A DNA stretch of 64,000 bases from assembly GCF_900115145.1 (NCBI RefSeq), contig NZ_FOVL01000003.1, positions 157,283-221,282 of the forward strand. Direction: 5' to 3'. The DNA is from Salegentibacter flavus (lineage in GTDB: Bacteria > Bacteroidota > Bacteroidia > Flavobacteriales > Flavobacteriaceae). The translations under genes were made by a program, and so were the position numbers. Positions 1-7,176 of this stretch are shown piece by piece; position 1 is the stretch's first letter, and each line of letters starts with the position of its first letter. The notes beneath the pieces were generated by a model. That model worked only from the letters and a program-made list of their open reading frames with translations. It ran no database searches and was not told the DNA's origin.

Positions 1-1805
1 TTCTTCAGTATGCCATACCTTATAAGAGGTACGCCATATTGAATATTATTTGCAACATTTTTTATGCGGTTTTCAGCACCCTGTCTTTTATCGCATTAAT
101 TCCCGTAATCCAGGTTCTATTTGACAAAACCAAAAGGGTGACTGCAAAACCGGTATGGGATGGCCTGGGAGGAATAAAAGATTATGTAACCGGATATTTT
201 AATTATCAAGTAACACAGAAGGTGGCCGAAGATGAGATCTCGGCCCTTCTTTTTATTTGCGGGATAGTGGTGCTCTTATTTCTACTGAAGAATATTTTTG
301 GCTATCTGGCTGCATATTTCATTACTTTTTTAAGAAATGGTGTTTTAAGAGATGTTAGGGATGCGCTCTATAAAAAGATTCTTGCCCTACCCGTTTCCTA
401 TTTTTCTGAAAAAAGAAAGGGCGATACCATCTCCCGGATTACTGCCGATGTAAATGAAGTTCAAACTTCTTTTCTTTCAATTTTAGAACTCATTGTAAGA
501 GAACCTCTTACAATAATTTTCACAATCATCGCAATGTTGATGATGAGTGCCAAACTCACCATCTTCGTTTTCGTGTTTTTACCTATCTCGGGTTTCATTA
601 TTTCGCTGATTGGAAAGAAATTAAAAAAGCAATCGCATAAAGCCCAGGAGGAAAACGGCTATTTTCTATCGGTGGTAGAAGAAACCCTTAGCAGCCTGAA
701 GATCATAAAAGGTTTCAATGCCGAGGATAAAATGCAGAACAGGTTTCAGGCCTCTACAAATCGCCTGAACCATATTCTTAATAAACTTATAAACCGTCAG
801 AACCTTGCCTCGCCTGCAAGTGAATTTCTAGGAATCTTCGTAATAGTTATAATTCTTTGGTTCGGTGGCCAAATGGTGTTGGTCGAAGGCAGTCTGGATG
901 CGGCTACTTTTATCGCATTCTTAGGTTTGGCCTATAATATATTAACTCCGGCAAAGCAGATCTCTAAAGCTTCTTACTCAGTTAAAAAAGGAAATGCCGC
1001 AGCCGAAAGGATTCTGCAGGTTCTGGAAACTCCATCTACAATTACAGATAAACCCAACGCGGTTATCAAAGAAGATTTTGAAGACAATATTAAAATAGAT
1101 AATATAAGCTTCAGATATGAAGAGGAAAATGTCCTGAGGGAGTTCAATTTAAAAGTAAACAAGGGTGAAACCGTGGCTTTGGTCGGGCAGTCGGGCAGCG
1201 GAAAATCTACAATCGCAAACCTAATCACGCGTTTTTATGATGTTAATGAGGGTAGCATCAGCATTGATGGGATCAATATAAAAGATATGACCAAGAAGTC
1301 ATTAAGAAATCTTATGGGCTTGGTCACCCAGGACTCTATTCTATTCAATGATACTGTAAGAAATAATATTGGGCTTGGTAAAGATGATGCTTCTGACGAA
1401 GAAATAATTGATGCACTTAAAATTGCCAATGCCTGGGAATTTGTAAAGGATCTCCCAAAAGGCCTTGAAACCAATATAGGCGATGCCGGAAATAAACTAA
1501 GCGGTGGACAAAAACAAAGACTTTCTATCGCACGGGCGGTACTTAAAAATCCGCCCATTATGATTCTCGACGAGGCGACTTCAGCCCTGGATACCGAAAG
1601 TGAAAAACTGGTACAAAAGGCCCTGGAGAATATGATGAAGAACAGAACTTCTATTGTTATAGCTCACCGCCTATCTACGATCCAAAATGCTGATAAGATT
1701 GTAGTGATGCAAAAGGGAGAGATCGTTGAGGAAGGTAAACACCTTGAATTACTTCAAAAGAAAGGAACTTACCAAAAACTTGTGGAAATGCAGTCCTTCG
1801 ATTAA
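1..1805 (+). CDS. ABC transporter, MsbA-like fused membrane/ATPase exporter (5' partial)
   Basis: Lipid or drug exporter half-transporter with an N-terminal six-helix ABC membrane domain and a C-terminal nucleotide-binding domain; it would act as a homodimer in the inner membrane. Visible motifs, numbered from the TTG at 39, are Walker A GQSGSGKST near residue 383, the signature LSGGQ near 486 and Walker B with D-loop (ILDEATSALD) near 508, plus the switch histidine in IAHRLST. The reading frame is open from the first bases of the window (LQYAIPYKRYAI precedes the TTG), so the real start lies upstream and the N-terminus is missing here. The family includes MsbA, which flips lipid A, but substrate cannot be read from sequence. 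A hairpin terminator follows at 1861. Confidence 0.93.
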   Translation, partial: LQYAIPYKRYAILNIICNIFYAVFSTLSFIALIPVIQVLFDKTKRVTAKPVWDGLGGIKDYVTGYFNYQVTQKVAEDEISALLFICGIVVLLFLLKNIFGYLAAYFITFLRNGVLRDVRDALYKKILALPVSYFSEKRKGDTISRITADVNEVQTSFLSILELIVREPLTIIFTIIAMLMMSAKLTIFVFVFLPISGFIISLIGKKLKKQSHKAQEENGYFLSVVEETLSSLKIIKGFNAEDKMQNRFQASTNRLNHILNKLINRQNLASPASEFLGIFVIVIILWFGGQMVLVEGSLDAATFIAFLGLAYNILTPAKQISKASYSVKKGNAAAERILQVLETPSTITDKPNAVIKEDFEDNIKIDNISFRYEEENVLREFNLKVNKGETVALVGQSGSGKSTIANLITRFYDVNEGSISIDGINIKDMTKKSLRNLMGLVTQDSILFNDTVRNNIGLGKDDASDEEIIDALKIANAWEFVKDLPKGLETNIGDAGNKLSGGQKQRLSIARAVLKNPPIMILDEATSALDTESEKLVQKALENMMKNRTSIVIAHRLSTIQNADKIVVMQKGEIVEEGKHLELLQKKGTYQKLVEMQSFD

Positions 1806-1860
1806 TAAGAATGTTTGACTTTCTGAAACCTATAAATTCAGCTTAAACTTAAATCAATAA

Positions 1861-1893
1861 AAAATGGATGAAAGTAGGTCTTCATCCATTTTT
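1861..1893 (+). terminator. Intrinsic terminator after ABC exporter
   Basis: A 12-bp perfect stem (AAAATGGATGAA with TTCATCCATTTT) with an 8-nt loop, followed by T. It lies 55 bases after the exporter stop. The A-rich left side means it could also work on the minus strand. Confidence 0.8.
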
Positions 1894-2182
1894 CAGAAAT
1901 TATTTTCATCTTGGGGCAAATGAAAATAAAAGAAAGATTTAATTCGTTTTCATTGGGGCAAAAAAGATTAAATCATTTTGATAATGTAAATATAATTCAA
2001 TATAATAATATTCCAAATATTTTTTCACCTTTAATCGATGTTTTTTGTTTTTAATCGATATGTGTCTTTATAATCAGCGGTAAAATCCTACATAATATTT
2101 ACTTTGAGTATAATTCATCAAATTTAAAGATTTATATACCTTTAGCCTTTTTAAATGGGAATCCAACTTAAATCCAAACCCA
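1894..2182. other. Long AT-rich spacer upstream of ECF sigma factor, with two direct-repeat pairs
   Basis: There is no credible gene in this stretch. It holds TTGGGGCAAA twice (near 1912 and 1954) and TTTAATCGAT twice (2030-2039 and 2050-2059, 20 bases apart). A near-consensus -7 element, TACCTTTA, lies at about 2137-2144, about 38 bases before the sigma-factor start. The spacing of the second pair, two helical turns, fits a regulator site, but this is inference. Confidence 0.4.
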
Positions 2183-2728
2183 TTGGTAAACTCCGAAAAT
2201 TTGTTAATACAACGTTTAAAGGAAAAAGCTTCAGCCGAGACCGCCTTTAAAGAGCTTGTTAGTCTATATAAAGAAAGACTTTACTGGCATATAAGGAATA
2301 TGGTCAAGGATCACGACGATACCCATGACGTGCTTCAGAATACCTTTCTAAAGATCTACAAAAACATAAATCAGTTTAAAGGAGAAAGCCAGTTATACTC
2401 CTGGATGTACCGCATTGCCACCAATGAGGCAATAACCTTTCTTAATAAAAAAGCTAAACGATCACAAATAAGTTCACAGGAACTACAAGACCATTTGATC
2501 TCCAACCTGGAAAGTGATGTTTATTTTGAGGGAGATGAGATTCAGTTGAAACTTCAGAAAGCCATCGCAAGCCTACCCCCAAAGCAACAACAGGTGTTTA
2601 ATATGAAGTATTTTGAGGAATTGAAATATCGTGAAATAGCAGAGATTCTGGATACCAGCGAAGGAGCCCTAAAAGCCTCATACCATATTGCAGTAAAGAA
2701 AATAGAAGAGTATCTAAAAAAGAATTAA
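2183..2728 (+). CDS. ECF RNA polymerase sigma factor (sigma-70 family)
   Basis: Alternative sigma factor that redirects RNA polymerase, probably in response to an envelope signal. Region 2 is seen at about residues 20-85 (DTHDVLQNTFLKIYKNINQF, then YSWMYRIATNEAITFL) and region 4 at about 125-180 (LPPKQQQVFNMKYFEELKYR, then a helix-turn-helix). The length of 181 residues is normal for the family. No ATG fits: the frame opens after a stop at 2126, and TTG at 2183 is the best start; an ATG at 2155 is out of frame. It is followed after 14 bases by a membrane protein and then a Spy-like protein, so the three probably form one operon in which the second product could be an anti-sigma factor. The regulon is unknown. 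Confidence 0.9.
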   Translation: MVNSENLLIQRLKEKASAETAFKELVSLYKERLYWHIRNMVKDHDDTHDVLQNTFLKIYKNINQFKGESQLYSWMYRIATNEAITFLNKKAKRSQISSQELQDHLISNLESDVYFEGDEIQLKLQKAIASLPPKQQQVFNMKYFEELKYREIAEILDTSEGALKASYHIAVKKIEEYLKKN

Positions 2729-2742
2729 ACCTTTAATGAAAT

Positions 2743-3282
2743 TTGGAGTCTAAAAAACAAATGAAGAAGAAGAAATTATCATATCGTAATGACCCGGGTT
2801 TTTCAGTTCCTTCAAATTATTTTGAGGAACTGGAAAGGGATTTATTGGATATGGTCCAACATTCTGAATCTGAAAAAGTTCTGAATAATATTGAAGGTTC
2901 CGGTTTTAAGGTTCCGGAAGGCTATTTTGAAAGCTTTGAAGTTAAATTACCAGGGAATGCTTCACGAGAACCTAAAATTATTCCGCTATTTAAAAAGGAA
3001 TACATGTTATATGCTGCAAGTATAGCAGCTATAATTATTGCCCTTGCAGGATCGCTTTATATTAATCCGGCTCCTGTAGATTCCTGGGAAAACATAGAAT
3101 TATCAGTACTGGAGAATTATATAGACGATAATAATATAGACCTTACTACTACAGAAATTTCAGGGTTCCTTTTTAACGATGGAATTGTAGTGGACGATTC
3201 TAATTTTAATGAAGTTAACTCAGAAGCGATGTTGGATTATCTGGAAGAAAATGTAGAAGACCCCACATTTATTCTTGAATAA
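2743..3282 (+). CDS. Single-span membrane protein, candidate anti-sigma partner
   Basis: No family is recognised with confidence. The protein has a basic N-terminus, a soluble stretch of about 85 residues containing two similar short motifs (FSVPSNYFEELERDLL and FKVPEGYFESFE), one transmembrane helix at about residues 88-107, and an acidic C-terminal region of about 70 residues. The repeated VP-YFE motif with a single helix is typical of small Bacteroidota proteins encoded directly after ECF sigma factors, which supports an anti-sigma or accessory role by context only. The start is ambiguous: TTG at 2743 or ATG at 2761. Its stop overlaps the longest possible frame of the next gene but not that gene's preferred ATG. 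Confidence 0.7.
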   Translation: MESKKQMKKKKLSYRNDPGFSVPSNYFEELERDLLDMVQHSESEKVLNNIEGSGFKVPEGYFESFEVKLPGNASREPKIIPLFKKEYMLYAASIAAIIIALAGSLYINPAPVDSWENIELSVLENYIDDNNIDLTTTEISGFLFNDGIVVDDSNFNEVNSEAMLDYLEENVEDPTFILE

Positions 3283-3289
3283 AGAGATT

Positions 3290-3748
3290 ATGAAAAAAAT
3301 TATAGTATTATTTCTAATGTTTCCCGCCTTTATGCAATTGCAGGCGCAATCTGAAGACAGGGAAGCTCACCGGGAACGAATTAAAGCCCTGAAAACCGCC
3401 TATATTACTCAGGAGCTTAACTTAAGTACCAAAGTAGCCGAAAAATTCTGGCCCATTTATAATGATTATGAAGCCAAGAGAAAAGATCTGCACCGCCGGG
3501 AACACGTAAATATGGACTTAAGTAATCCAGAATGTATTAGTGAAGATCAGGCAAATGGAATGCTTCAGGAATATCTTGATGTAGAAAGAGAAGAATACGT
3601 AATAAAAAAGGAGCTTTTTCGGGAACTTAGAAAAATTATTTCAGCTCAGGATATCATCAAACTTCATAAACTGGAAGATGAATTCCATAAAAAGCTAATT
3701 AAGGAATATCGCGCTAAAAAAGATCGCGATAAAACCCAGGAAGAATAA
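3290..3748 (+). CDS. Periplasmic Spy/CpxP-like protein (LTXXQ-type sensor or chaperone)
   Basis: Secreted helical protein. The ATG at 3290 gives a clean signal peptide (MKKIIVLFLMFPAFMQLQAQ) with cleavage near residue 20, so the TTG at 3275 is rejected. The mature part of about 130 residues is highly charged and helical with an ITQELNLSTKVAEKFWPIY segment resembling the LTxxQ-like repeats of Spy/CpxP or heavy-metal sensor proteins. Family members bind unfolded periplasmic proteins or modulate a stress signal. It is the last gene of the sigma factor operon, and a periplasmic sensing role fits the context. Function is inferred. Confidence 0.72.
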   Translation: MKKIIVLFLMFPAFMQLQAQSEDREAHRERIKALKTAYITQELNLSTKVAEKFWPIYNDYEAKRKDLHRREHVNMDLSNPECISEDQANGMLQEYLDVEREEYVIKKELFRELRKIISAQDIIKLHKLEDEFHKKLIKEYRAKKDRDKTQEE

Positions 3749-3780
3749 AAATATTTAGTTTTTTGGTTAGTTAGTAGTTA

Positions 3781-3816
3781 GAGTCCCGGTTGAGAAATCT
3801 TCCGGGGTTCTTTTTT
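3781..3816 (+). terminator. Terminator between convergent genes
   Basis: A 9-bp stem with two G-U wobbles (GAGTCCCGG with CCGGGGTTC), a 12-nt loop and a run of six T. It ends the sigma-factor operon and runs into the stop of the opposing lipoprotein gene. Confidence 0.75.
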
Positions 3817-4870
3817 ATTTGAAATTTAGTCGAGATATTCTTCCTTTACCTGCTGCATAAGCAGTAGAATCATTCAGGAACCTCAGCGTAAAGAAGCTTT
3901 CGTCTGAAAGCTGATCCCAGTGCTCCCCCCCATCAGTGGAATACGAAATTCCTGTAAATCCGGTGGCCAGTACATATTTACCTTCACTGTTTGGCACATA
4001 TCTTACACTGCTTTTATAGCCCGGTTCCTGTCCTTCTCCAACTAATTTCCAGGTTTTACCGCCATCGATCGTAATTGCTTTATTGGCCGAATTATCATCG
4101 GGATTGGTATAATCTCCACCTATGATTATTCCCTTATTTTCATCATAAAAATCTATGCTGTATCCACCTGTGGTTTCTTTTCCCTGAATAAGCGGGGTCT
4201 CAAACACCTCCCAATTTTCCCCCTTATCCGGAGAATAAAACACCCTGGATTTTTTTCCTCCGGAAAGCATCCAGGTTTTATCGCCAACAACAGCGATATT
4301 AGAATTACTGGCAGCGAAAGCGGCTTCCCCTTCTGCAACTTCCGGCAACACACTACAGTGTATTTTCTCCCAGCTCTCTCCCCCATCCCGTGTAATGATC
4401 ACAGATAAACAATTTCCTGTAGGATCTCCCATTGCAATACCTTCAAGGTCATTCCAGAAGATCATAGAATCATAAAAAGCTTTTTCATGGTCTTCGCGAT
4501 ATACAAGTTCCATTTGCCCGGAATTTCCCGTTTTATAAAGCAAAGCGGGGCTACCTACGCTTAACACAAATACATCATTACTAGTGCTGGCCACGGCTCT
4601 GAATTCAGGAATATAATCTCCGTCTTTTAAAGCTCCGGTTTTCATTTCTCCTGTTTGACTGTTAAAAAGTCCGAAAGTTCCTTTATTTGCGGCAAAAGCC
4701 AGATTATTTCCTATGATCTCAATGGCACGAATACTTAAAGAATCGTCTTCAAAAATATTTTCGATCTCAACACTGCTGAATTCCTTCGCTTCAGGTGTTT
4801 CATATTTTTCTGATTTATCAGATTTGCAGGAAAAGCTTAGCAATAAGGCAAGGAAAAGTATTTTTTTCAT
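3815..4870 (-). CDS. Beta-propeller lipoprotein, BNR/Ycf48-like
   Basis: Exported protein of about 351 residues. The start is placed at the ATG whose complement is 4868-4870, because it gives a lipoprotein signal (MKKILFLALLLSFSC) with a lipobox cysteine at residue 15; a longer frame to 4960 has no signal. The mature part carries several BNR-type repeats with the S/T-x-D-G-G-x-x-W pattern (TRDGGESWEKI, SPDKGENWEVF, TIDGGKTWKLV, STDGGEHWDQL), as in Ycf48/photosystem II assembly-like and sialidase-like propellers. Flavobacterial members are often labelled oxidoreductase without biochemical support. Substrate or partner is unknown. The 192-base upstream region is shared with the divergent methyltransferase gene. 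Confidence 0.8.
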   Translation of the reverse strand: MKKILFLALLLSFSCKSDKSEKYETPEAKEFSSVEIENIFEDDSLSIRAIEIIGNNLAFAANKGTFGLFNSQTGEMKTGALKDGDYIPEFRAVASTSNDVFVLSVGSPALLYKTGNSGQMELVYREDHEKAFYDSMIFWNDLEGIAMGDPTGNCLSVIITRDGGESWEKIHCSVLPEVAEGEAAFAASNSNIAVVGDKTWMLSGGKKSRVFYSPDKGENWEVFETPLIQGKETTGGYSIDFYDENKGIIIGGDYTNPDDNSANKAITIDGGKTWKLVGEGQEPGYKSSVRYVPNSEGKYVLATGFTGISYSTDGGEHWDQLSDESFFTLRFLNDSTAYAAGKGRISRLNFK

Positions 4871-5042
4871 TTGGAATTTAATTTCGGTCATAGTGCCCTT
4901 TAAGGGATTTTGACCAAAGATAAATTTTTCTGAAGATAAACTGCCACAGAACAAGCTCACGAGATAACCAAAATTGAGATAATAGTTGAATTTAGAACTA
5001 AACCTTGGATTTTCTGAATCTCGATTATCGAGTAAAAAAACC

Positions 5043-5050
5043 TACCTTTG
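5043..5050 (+). promoter_or_regulatory. -7 promoter box TACCTTTG
   Basis: Perfect match to the Bacteroidota -7 consensus TAnnTTTG, 18 bases before the rRNA methyltransferase ATG. A 13-base inverted repeat (CTCGATTATCGAG, 5020-5032) lies just upstream, in the spacer between the -33 and -7 elements. Confidence 0.65.
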
Positions 5051-5068
5051 CAGCCTTAAAATTTGATT

Positions 5069-6283
5069 ATGCGTTTACACAGAAATTTGGTTTTTGCAAC
5101 CCTTGATGCCCTTTCAGAAATTTTCAACGAAGGCGCTTATGCCGATAAAGTGATAGCAAAAACCCTAAAGCGCGATAAACGCTGGGGAGCTCGGGATCGC
5201 GGTTTTATTGCTGAAACCACTTACGAAATCGTGAGATGGAAAAGGCTTTATGCTGAAATAGCCGAGGTTAAAGAACCCTTTGACCGCGAAAACCTATTTA
5301 GAATTTTTACCGTTTGGGCCACACTTCGCGGAATAAAATTACCCGATTGGCCACAATTTGAAGGAACACCAACCCGCCGAATTAAAGGTAAATTTGACAG
5401 CCTGAGTAAAATCAGGAAAATGCGCGAGTCTATTCCGGATTGGTTAGACGAAGTAGGCGTAGCCGAACTGGGAGAAAAAACCTGGGAAAAAGAAATCGCT
5501 GCATTAAACCAACAAGCGCCTGTGCTACTTCGGGTAAACACCCTGAAAACCACACCCGAAAAACTTCAGCAATTATTAAAAGAAGAAGAAATCATTGTCC
5601 ACAAAATAAAAGGTTATCCTGAAGCTTTACAGTTAGAAGAGCGGGCCAACGTTTTCCAAACTCAGGCCTTTAAAGACGGACTTTTTGAAGTGCAGGATGC
5701 CTCTTCTCAACTCGTCGCTCATTTCCTGGAGGTAAAACCCGGAATGCGCGTAGTAGATACCTGCGCCGGTGCCGGAGGAAAAACACTTCACCTGGCCGCA
5801 CTTATGGAAAATAAAGGCCAGATAATCGCTACGGATATCTACGGAAATAAACTTAAGGAATTAAAACGTCGTGCCAAACGGGCCGGAGCTCACAACATCG
5901 AACCCCGCGAAATTGATAGCACCAAAGTCATCAAGAAATTATACAACACCGCAGATCGGGTTTTAATTGATGCCCCTTGTAGCGGACTTGGAGTCCTTAG
6001 CCGAAATCCTGATGCCAAATGGAAATTGCAACCTGAGTTTATAGATAATATTAAAAAGACGCAGGCTGAAATTATCGCCAAATATTCCAAAATCCTGAAA
6101 CCAGGAGGTAAAATGGTCTATGCCACCTGTTCTATTCTCCCTTCTGAAAATCAGCAGCAGGTAGAATTCTTCCTGGCTTCAGATGAAGGTAAGGACTTCA
6201 AGTTGGTAAAGGACCAAAAGCTTCTTTCTTCAGAAACAGGATTTGACGGATTTTATATGGCCCTATTGGAAAAGAAGGAATAA
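5069..6283 (+). CDS. rsmB: RsmB/NOP-type 16S rRNA cytosine-C5 methyltransferase
   Basis: Transfers methyl from S-adenosylmethionine to a cytosine C5 of 16S rRNA (C967 in E. coli for RsmB). Residues 1-140 resemble the NusB-like RNA-binding domain. The catalytic Rossmann fold carries the SAM loop CAGAGGKTLHLA near residue 231, the motif DAPCSGLGVLSRNPD near 301 and the nucleophile region YATCSILPSENQ near 352, giving the paired cysteines expected of RNA m5C enzymes. The length of 405 residues is slightly shorter than E. coli RsmB. The ATG at 5069 is preferred over a TTG six bases upstream because it sits 18 bases behind a good -7 box. RsmB rather than RsmF is favoured by the NusB-like N-terminus; exact target is unproven. 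Confidence 0.85.
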   Translation: MRLHRNLVFATLDALSEIFNEGAYADKVIAKTLKRDKRWGARDRGFIAETTYEIVRWKRLYAEIAEVKEPFDRENLFRIFTVWATLRGIKLPDWPQFEGTPTRRIKGKFDSLSKIRKMRESIPDWLDEVGVAELGEKTWEKEIAALNQQAPVLLRVNTLKTTPEKLQQLLKEEEIIVHKIKGYPEALQLEERANVFQTQAFKDGLFEVQDASSQLVAHFLEVKPGMRVVDTCAGAGGKTLHLAALMENKGQIIATDIYGNKLKELKRRAKRAGAHNIEPREIDSTKVIKKLYNTADRVLIDAPCSGLGVLSRNPDAKWKLQPEFIDNIKKTQAEIIAKYSKILKPGGKMVYATCSILPSENQQQVEFFLASDEGKDFKLVKDQKLLSSETGFDGFYMALLEKKE

Positions 6284-6307
6284 TCTCAGTTCATTTTTGC
6301 TGCCTTA

Positions 6308-6340
6308 AAAATACTCCCAGGGGAAAAACCCTTGGGTGAT
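6308..6340 (+). terminator. Weak hairpin after rRNA methyltransferase gene
   Basis: An imperfect stem CCCAGGGG-AAAAA-CCCTTGGG about 30 bases after the stop, with only a short T-run behind it. A terminator or 3' stabilising hairpin is plausible. The rest of the spacer to 6496 holds nothing recognised except a 15-base inverted repeat (CCAGCACGCTGCTGG) near 6403. Confidence 0.4.
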
Positions 6341-6496
6341 TTTACCCGTTTTTTATAGGAAACTCTTTTTCGTTTTGAATTTTTTTAATTTCAGAATATG
6401 AAACCAGCACGCTGCTGGACCCAAAAATGGCAACAACCAGGCGGATGGTTATGAGCTTGTGCTTAATTGGCAAATTGGGATTAAAATTATAGACAA

Positions 6497-7063
6497 ATGA
6501 AAAAACTACTTCTTCCCTTTCTCCTGTTATTATTTGCATGTTCTGATGAAGATCCGGCTTTAGAAATTCCACTCGAAGCAGAAGAGAAATTTTCTGATGA
6601 AATTTTCTTTTCAGAATATATTGAAGGTAGCTCTTTCAACAAAGCTCTGGAAATCGTAAACCTAACCGGGGAAACCATTGACCTGGAAGCCGAAACTTAT
6701 TCCATTAAAAAACAGCAAAATGGCAGTGGCGACTGGATGAGCGAACTTATGCTTACCGGAGAAATTACTAAAAACGATGTCTTTGTAATTTCAAATGAGT
6801 CGGCTGATATTCCTGAATTAATCGAAAATGCCGATCAACTAAAAACCGGTTCTCCACTTGATTTTAACGGCAACGACCCTATCGGGCTTTTCAAAGATGG
6901 AGAATTGATCGATGTAATTGGCGAGACTGCTAATGCTGATGATTTTGCGAAAGACCAGACTTTGCGAAGAAAAAAATCTATTACCGAACCTTCCAAAACC
7001 TATAATAATCAGCATTGGGAAGTCCTGGAACTTAATACCATCGATGATTTAGGGAAATATTAA
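6497..7063 (+). CDS. Lamin-tail-domain lipoprotein
   Basis: Small exported lipoprotein of 188 residues. The signal MKKLLLPFLLLLFAC ends in a lipobox cysteine at residue 15. Residues of about 35-145 fit the lamin tail domain (LTD) fold: IFFSEYIEGSSFNKALEIVN at the start, then LTGETIDLEAETYSI, and a late SPLDFNGNDPIGLFKDGELI segment. LTD modules in bacteria occur in secreted nucleases and cell-surface proteins and are thought to mediate binding; here it stands alone with no catalytic domain. It sits by itself between rsmB and purL, with no operon partner. Role unknown. Confidence 0.78.
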   Translation: MKKLLLPFLLLLFACSDEDPALEIPLEAEEKFSDEIFFSEYIEGSSFNKALEIVNLTGETIDLEAETYSIKKQQNGSGDWMSELMLTGEITKNDVFVISNESADIPELIENADQLKTGSPLDFNGNDPIGLFKDGELIDVIGETANADDFAKDQTLRRKKSITEPSKTYNNQHWEVLELNTIDDLGKY

Positions 7064-7137
7064 TTATCAGGATTTAAGGCTTTGTATTGATAGTTAAAAA
7101 TCACAATAATTCACATATGTATTCTCCTGAAAAAACC

Positions 7138-7145
7138 TAAATTTG
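7138..7145 (+). promoter_or_regulatory. -7 promoter box TAAATTTG (purL)
   Basis: Exact TAnnTTTG match 31 bases before the purL ATG, which predicts a 5' UTR of roughly 25 bases. No clear -33 TTTG was found. No purine riboswitch fits in so short a leader. Confidence 0.65.
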
Positions 7146-7176
7146 TGTTTTCTCAAACAACACAAAACAACCTGGA

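Noticed and set aside
6342..6572. Minus-strand frame across the spacer before the lamin-tail gene
   Set aside because: It overlaps the lipoprotein start and shows no family features. The spacer composition looks non-coding.
7064..7176. Purine riboswitch ahead of purL
   Set aside because: The -7 box leaves a leader of only about 25 bases, too short for an aptamer, and no core motif is present.
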